Origin: Clostridia bacterium
Lineage (GTDB): Bacteria > Bacillota > Clostridia > Christensenellales > Borkfalkiaceae
NCBI GenBank assembly: GCA_017407325.1
Contig: JAFQWV010000020.1
Span: 88,343 to 152,342, forward strand
Direction: 5' to 3'
DNA: 64,000 bases
Each line of letters starts with the position of its first letter. Positions within the stretch are counted from its first letter, which is position 1. The position numbers were made by a program, and so were the translations under genes. Under the pieces are notes generated by a model, which was not told where the DNA came from, searched no databases, and saw only the letters and a program-made list of their open reading frames with translations. Positions 61,376 to 64,000 of this stretch are shown one piece after another.

Positions 61376-61786
61376 TCAATCAATTAAAACTGTTTTCTTT
61401 TCTGGAATTTGTTGCTCTTTTTTAGGAAGGGTTAGATGCAAAATTCCGTCTTGCATTTTTGCTGAAATCTTGTCTTCGTCAACCAAATCTTCAACTAAGA
61501 ACGAGCGTTTTAGCGATTTAACAGACCTTTCGCGTCTTATATATTTATCCCCTTCAGATTTTTCTGTATTTTCGGTTTTATTTGCTGAAATCGTTAAATA
61601 TCCGTCGCTAAGTTCAATTTTTATATCGTCTTTAGAAAAACCTGCAAGCTCGATATCAAGCTTATACTCCTTATCATTTTCTACGACGTCAGTTTTCATT
61701 TGCGATACGTTATCGCTTGCAAACGCGCTACCAAAAAATTGGTCTAAAATTGAATTAAATCCATTATCATATCTTGTTAATAACAT
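61376..61786 (-). CDS. small heat shock protein, Hsp20/alpha-crystallin family
   Basis: A 136-aa holdase chaperone. The alpha-crystallin domain runs from about residue 30 to 125 (DVVENDKEYKLDIELAGFSKDDIKIELSDG, then GILHLTLPKK with the conserved GxLxLxLPK). A short N-terminal arm (YDNGFNSILDQFFG) mediates oligomerisation. The ATG at 61786 follows AAAAGGAG; the open frame extends 14 codons further. It is controlled by a CIRCE operator, so HrcA repression is expected. Confidence 0.93.
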   Translation of the reverse strand: MLLTRYDNGFNSILDQFFGSAFASDNVSQMKTDVVENDKEYKLDIELAGFSKDDIKIELSDGYLTISANKTENTEKSEGDKYIRRERSVKSLKRSFLVEDLVDEDKISAKMQDGILHLTLPKKEQQIPEKKTVLID

Positions 61787-61819
61787 TTTTTTGTCTCCTT
61801 TTTGTCTTTTTGTACTTTG

Positions 61820-61848
61820 ATTATACACTAAAAAATTAGCACTGTCAA
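61820..61848 (-). promoter_or_regulatory. consensus promoter of hsp20
   Basis: Minus-strand TTGACA and TATAAT separated by 17 bp; the -35 lies inside the CIRCE element. Confidence 0.85.
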
Positions 61849-61862
61849 GCGTTGAGTGCTAA
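61836..61862. promoter_or_regulatory. CIRCE operator (HrcA binding site)
   Basis: TTAGCACTG, nine bases, GAGTGCTAA. It matches the CIRCE consensus TTAGCACTC-N9-GAGTGCTAA at 17 of 18 arm positions and covers the -35, so repressor binding would block the polymerase. Confidence 0.92.
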
Positions 61863-61909
61863 TTTGTTAAATATTTTTAATAATTTTTTTTGCAAATTAT
61901 TTTAATTAT

Positions 61910-61949
61910 GAAAAATTCCGCTAAATTCTTAGTTATTTTAGCGGAATTA
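61910..61949 (-). terminator. terminator overlapping the end of the metallophosphoesterase gene
   Basis: Minus-strand AATTCCGCTAAA/TTTAGCGGAATT stem (12 bp) followed by TTTTTC. The 5' arm includes the last codons and stop of the gene. Confidence 0.8.
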
Positions 61950-62619
61950 TTGCCCTATAAAGGACTGTTTTTTTGTCGTTTAGTTTAGCATCAACGTGAA
62001 AATGCCCAAAATACCAATGCTTATATTTGGCGTAATCTTCAAAAATATCCAAAATTGCGTTTTCTGGTTTTTGGTCGCATTTTCTTCTGTCTGCATTTCT
62101 TATTATAGGATAATAAAGCATTTTAGTGTCGCAAGAGTGAGTTATAACGTAATCTACAGTATTACCGTGCTTTTTTAGGTTAAATAAGCCGTTATCAATC
62201 TCAGATTGCGAAGGAATTTCTTGTTCCCACCAATTAAACCCTCGAAATCTACGGTCTTTATCAACGCTTGTAGCGCCACCGAAAGTAAATATCTTTATAC
62301 CGTCTATCTCGTAAACTTCGCCACGCATAAGGTGCATAATATCGTCGCGGATTTTATGAACTTTTCCACCGCAAAAATTCTTTACGGGATATTGATATAA
62401 TAAATCGAAGTTCTCGTGATTTCCGTCAACGAAAAGCATGGTAAAAGGTAACTTAGAAAACTCATCTAAGTTATTTTCAACTTCGTTAGGTAAAAAAACA
62501 CCGCCAAAATCGCCTGCTATAATTAAATAATCACTCTTGGTAAGGTTTGGATTATTATCACAAAAAACGTGAATATCCACAAGATCCGTGCCGTGTTTGT
62601 CGCCAGTTACGTAGATCAT
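61933..62619 (-). CDS. calcineurin-like metallophosphoesterase
   Basis: A 228-aa cytoplasmic phosphoesterase. The metal-binding motifs are in order: GDKHG (in place of GDxHG), GDFGG, GNHE, a HSC segment near residue 160 and GHFHVD. The family is broad (nucleotidases, phosphatases, phosphodiesterases) and the substrate cannot be told. The next gene upstream is an ASCH-domain protein 16 bp away, so the two are probably cotranscribed. Confidence 0.85.
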   Translation of the reverse strand: MIYVTGDKHGTDLVDIHVFCDNNPNLTKSDYLIIAGDFGGVFLPNEVENNLDEFSKLPFTMLFVDGNHENFDLLYQYPVKNFCGGKVHKIRDDIMHLMRGEVYEIDGIKIFTFGGATSVDKDRRFRGFNWWEQEIPSQSEIDNGLFNLKKHGNTVDYVITHSCDTKMLYYPIIRNADRRKCDQKPENAILDIFEDYAKYKHWYFGHFHVDAKLNDKKTVLYRAIIPLK

Positions 62620-62635
62620 AATTACACCTTTTTTA

Positions 62636-63031
62636 CTAAATTTTGGCTATATGAATAAGAACTAAGCCGTATTTTTTAATTTCAGTTTTTGGGTAAATTT
62701 GGGTAATAATATCAAGAACTTCTGGTTTTGACATACCCTTAAAACCAAGGGCGTCAAGCGAATATACGTTTAGAACTTCTTCAATGCTCTTATGATTATA
62801 GATATGTAAGACTCTGACTTTTATGCGCTTATGAAAATCGGAATATTTCAAAAACAAAATATCGTCGCCAATTCTGATTTTTTTGCGCTTTTCGTCACAT
62901 AAGCGAATTTCATAAATTTTTTCGCCCTTATTTATTTTGTCAAAATATTCGTCTTTAAGCTGCATTACGTGCGTCGTAATATTATTAAGTTTTTCTAAAT
63001 CTTCAAAAAGTTGTAAAATTCTATCTTTCAT
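62636..63031 (-). CDS. ASCH-domain protein, apparently from a leaderless mRNA
   Basis: A 131-aa protein with an N-terminal helix and an ASCH domain (HVMQLKDEYFDKINKGEKIYEIRLCDEKR, then IRIGDDILFLKYS). ASCH domains have a PUA-like fold and bind RNA or modified nucleosides. The ATG at 63031 lies nine bases after the -10 TATAAT of a perfect promoter and has no Shine-Dalgarno site. A longer frame (41 more codons) crosses the promoter and is rejected. Confidence 0.8.
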   Translation of the reverse strand: MKDRILQLFEDLEKLNNITTHVMQLKDEYFDKINKGEKIYEIRLCDEKRKKIRIGDDILFLKYSDFHKRIKVRVLHIYNHKSIEEVLNVYSLDALGFKGMSKPEVLDIITQIYPKTEIKKYGLVLIHIAKI

Positions 63032-63040
63032 AGGAAGGTA

Positions 63041-63069
63041 ATTATATAGCATAGCCAAGCATTTGTCAA
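63041..63069 (-). promoter_or_regulatory. perfect consensus promoter of the ASCH gene
   Basis: Minus-strand TTGACA, 17 bp, TATAAT. The predicted start site falls at or within a few bases of the ATG. Confidence 0.8.
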
Positions 63070-63212
63070 GAGAAAAAAGAAAAAAGTTAAAATAAAAAAG
63101 TTTGACCCGAGAAGTGTCACCACTAAAAAGTGCCTTGTTTAAGGGCTTGGTCAAACTATGGTTATATTTTAACTAATTTATTCATTTATGTCAATTATTT
63201 ACAACTTAAACT

Positions 63213-63250
63213 AAAAAATAGATAAGAACGGCTAAATTTAGCCGTTCTTT
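63213..63250 (-). terminator. terminator of small RNA gene 2
   Basis: Minus-strand AGAACGGCTAAA/TTTAGCCGTTCT hairpin followed by TATCTATTTTTT. Confidence 0.85.
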
Positions 63251-63333
63251 GTTTATCTTTTTTGGTTACGCTCTAAATGTCGCAATCCGGCCGACACAAT
63301 TTAATGTGTTCTCACAAGAAGATTAACTTGTTA
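63213..63333 (-). ncRNA. candidate small RNA gene 2 downstream of the rRNA operon
   Basis: A stretch of about 120 nt with no open frame, bounded by a perfect promoter and a terminator on the same strand. Predicted elements in order are hairpin ACAAG/CTTGT, hairpin ACACA/TGTGT with loop TTAAAT, a stem GG-A-TTGCG/CGTAACC with a bulged A and a 10-nt loop, an A-rich single-stranded part, and the terminator hairpin. I do not recognise the family for certain; conserved RNAs near clostridial and bacillar rRNA operons are the first comparison to make. Confidence 0.65.
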
Positions 63334-63338
63334 TTTAT

Positions 63339-63367
63339 ATTATATGCAAACTTTTTTAATTTGTCAA
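63339..63367 (-). promoter_or_regulatory. perfect consensus promoter of small RNA gene 2
   Basis: Minus-strand TTGACA and TATAAT separated by 17 bp. Confidence 0.85.
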
Positions 63368-63431
63368 TACTTTTTTTAATATTTTTATTTCTTCAAGGCT
63401 ATGTAAAGTTTAAGAATAAAAACACATAAAT

Positions 63432-63469
63432 AAAAGAATTCCGTGGGTTATTATTACTGCCCCACGGAA
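63432..63469 (-). terminator. terminator of small RNA gene 1
   Basis: Minus-strand TTCCGTGGG/CCCACGGAA stem with a 13-nt loop, then TTCTTTTATTT. Confidence 0.7.
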
Positions 63470-63587
63470 AAAGAAAATTAAGTTTTACTTTAAGCATTTT
63501 TGAGAAGTCTGTGCTATTGTGCGTTAAACACTCTTCTCTGTCAACGCGAATAACCGTTGCTTCCGTACCTACGGACTCAAGAACGCG
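63432..63587 (-). ncRNA. candidate small RNA gene 1 with pseudoknot
   Basis: About 155 nt, no open frame, perfect promoter and own terminator. Near the 5' end a CCGT-AGGT-ACGG hairpin (63563-63574). Next GCGTT (63543-63547) can pair with AACGC (63521-63525), while GAGAAG in the enclosed loop (63533-63538) can pair with CTTCTC (63502-63507): an H-type pseudoknot. An A-rich linker and the terminator hairpin follow. Family unknown; length is compatible with 6S RNA but I cannot draw the 6S bubble. Confidence 0.65.
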
Positions 63588-63592
63588 ATAAT

Positions 63593-63621
63593 ATTATACA
63601 AGAAATAATTTAAAATGTCAA
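63593..63621 (-). promoter_or_regulatory. perfect consensus promoter of small RNA gene 1
   Basis: Minus-strand TTGACA and TATAAT separated by 17 bp; predicted start near 63586. Confidence 0.85.
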
Positions 63622-63656
63622 ATATATTATAAAAATAAATAAAGTATATATAACTT

Positions 63657-63706
63657 CACACCTCATCCACCGCAAGCGGTCCCCCTTCCCCTCAAGGTGA
63701 AGGCTA
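63657..63706. repeat. palindromic extragenic repeat (CCTCATCC...AAGG type)
   Basis: Contains CCTCATCC, the palindrome ACCGCAAGCGGT (63669-63680), a C-rich run and CCTTC/GAAGG (63684-63703). Elements of this look, joining a CCTCATCC start to CCTTCCCCTCAAGG, are dispersed in many gut Firmicute genomes as small palindromic or MITE-like repeats. It is much more GC-rich than its surroundings. Confidence 0.6.
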
Positions 63707-63710
63707 CAAA

Positions 63711-63837
63711 TTAAAAGCCTTAGAAACAAGCAAGACAAGGCTCGCAAAGTTTAACTGGATTGGATAGACCTTTGTGGTCATCCAAGTCAGGTAAACTTTG
63801 CAGAAACGCAGTATTGCGCCGTTTATAAGGCTTTTAA
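63711..63837. repeat. 127-bp nested palindrome (MITE-like or structured RNA)
   Basis: Perfect outer arms TTAAAAGCCTTA (63711-63722) and TAAGGCTTTTAA (63826-63837). Inner arms GCAAAGTTTA (63744-63753) and TAAACTTTGC (63792-63801). At the core TTGGAT/ATCCAA and GACC/GGTC close a 5-nt loop. A small hairpin (CGCA/TGCG) sits on the right side arm. The whole folds as a branched cruciform. It lies between the 5S terminator and small RNA gene 1. Confidence 0.75.
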
Positions 63838-63871
63838 AAAAAAATTATCTGACTGAAAAAACAGTCAGATA
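63836..63871 (-). terminator. terminator of the rRNA operon
   Basis: Minus-strand TATCTGACTG/CAGTCAGATA stem, 6-nt loop, followed by a T-run of about nine, just after the 5S gene. Confidence 0.9.
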
Positions 63872-63879
63872 AAATGAAA

Positions 63880-63997
63880 TGCGGCAACTCCCTATCCTCC
63901 CAAGCCGTTGCCAGCTAAGTACTTTCGGCGCAATTGAGCTTAACTTCTGTGTTCGAAATGAGAACAGGTGGGACCTCAACGCTATCGTCACCGCAAT
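63880..63997 (-). rRNA. rrf: 5S ribosomal RNA
   Basis: About 118 nt on the minus strand with the invariant 5S segments GAACACAGAAGTTAAGCTC and CGCCGAAAGTACTT, and closing helix I formed by TGCGGTGAC and GTTGCCGCA. It is followed by a terminator and marks the 3' end of an rRNA operon whose 23S and 16S genes lie beyond the right edge. Confidence 0.95.
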
Positions 63998-64000
63998 GGA

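Noticed and set aside
61125..61820. Plus-strand open frame of about 230 codons
   Set aside because: It runs through the end of asnA, its terminator, and antisense to hsp20; hydrophobic, Ser-rich translation and no ribosome site mark it as a shadow.
63432..63587. Identification of small RNA gene 1 as 6S RNA, SRP RNA or tmRNA
   Set aside because: I could not find the 6S bubble with flanking stems, the SRP GGAAG loop in context, or a tmRNA tag frame. Left unnamed.

Overview
The window is AT-rich, gene-dense chromosome from an endospore-forming, low-GC Firmicute, most likely an uncultured clostridial lineage. The evidence is a set of sporulation genes (spoIIIAA-AH, spoIVB, a spoIIM-like gene, dacF, spoIIAA/AB/sigF, spoVAC/AD/AE, yunB), a meso-diaminopimelate-type MurE, AGGAG-type ribosome binding sites and many TTGACA-17-TATAAT promoters. 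Almost every gene is on the minus strand. No phage, integrase, transposase or CRISPR array is visible.

Layout. 1-16.9 kb: housekeeping genes on the minus strand (HIT protein, mtaB, prmA, DUF1015 protein, M29 aminopeptidase, pyridoxal kinase-like gene, thiI with a cysteine desulfurase, mutS2, U32 peptidase, pheT, pheS, yunB). 17-22.1 kb: a plus-strand ACT-metallo-beta-lactamase fusion, a P-loop kinase, tRNA-Pro(CGG), a membrane-tethered HTH regulator and typA. 22.1-36.2 kb: a division and cell-wall (dcw) cluster running mraZ-rsmH-ftsL-ftsI-murE-mraY-murD-ftsW-murA-ftsQ-ftsA-ftsZ, with murI just upstream. It lacks murF, murG, murC and murB and has murA inside. ftsI appears to start at an AUU codon. 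36.6 kb: rpsT.

36.9-60.1 kb: one long minus-strand sporulation island. In transcription order it reads spoIIIAA-AH, asp23, nusB, folD, ispA, tlyA, nadK, argR, recN, spoIVB, spoIIM-like, dacF, spoIIAA, spoIIAB, sigF, spoVAC, then a four-gene non-sporulation cassette, then spoVAD and spoVAE. I find forespore-type promoters (GHATR-17-CATnnTA) in front of spoIVB, dacF, the spoVAC unit and spoVAD. The cassette (a double AAA+ ATPase, two paralogous YbjN-like proteins, and a membrane protein with two Rossmann/TrkA-N-like domains and a RyR-like end) has its own vegetative-type promoter and flanking terminators. It splits the usual spoVAC-AD-AE run and is the best candidate here for an undescribed system.

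60.2-64 kb: asnA, a CIRCE-controlled hsp20, a metallophosphoesterase and an apparently leaderless ASCH gene. These are followed by two tandem unannotated small-RNA genes with perfect consensus promoters and terminators, two palindromic repeat elements, and the 3' end of an rRNA operon (5S rRNA) entering from the right edge.
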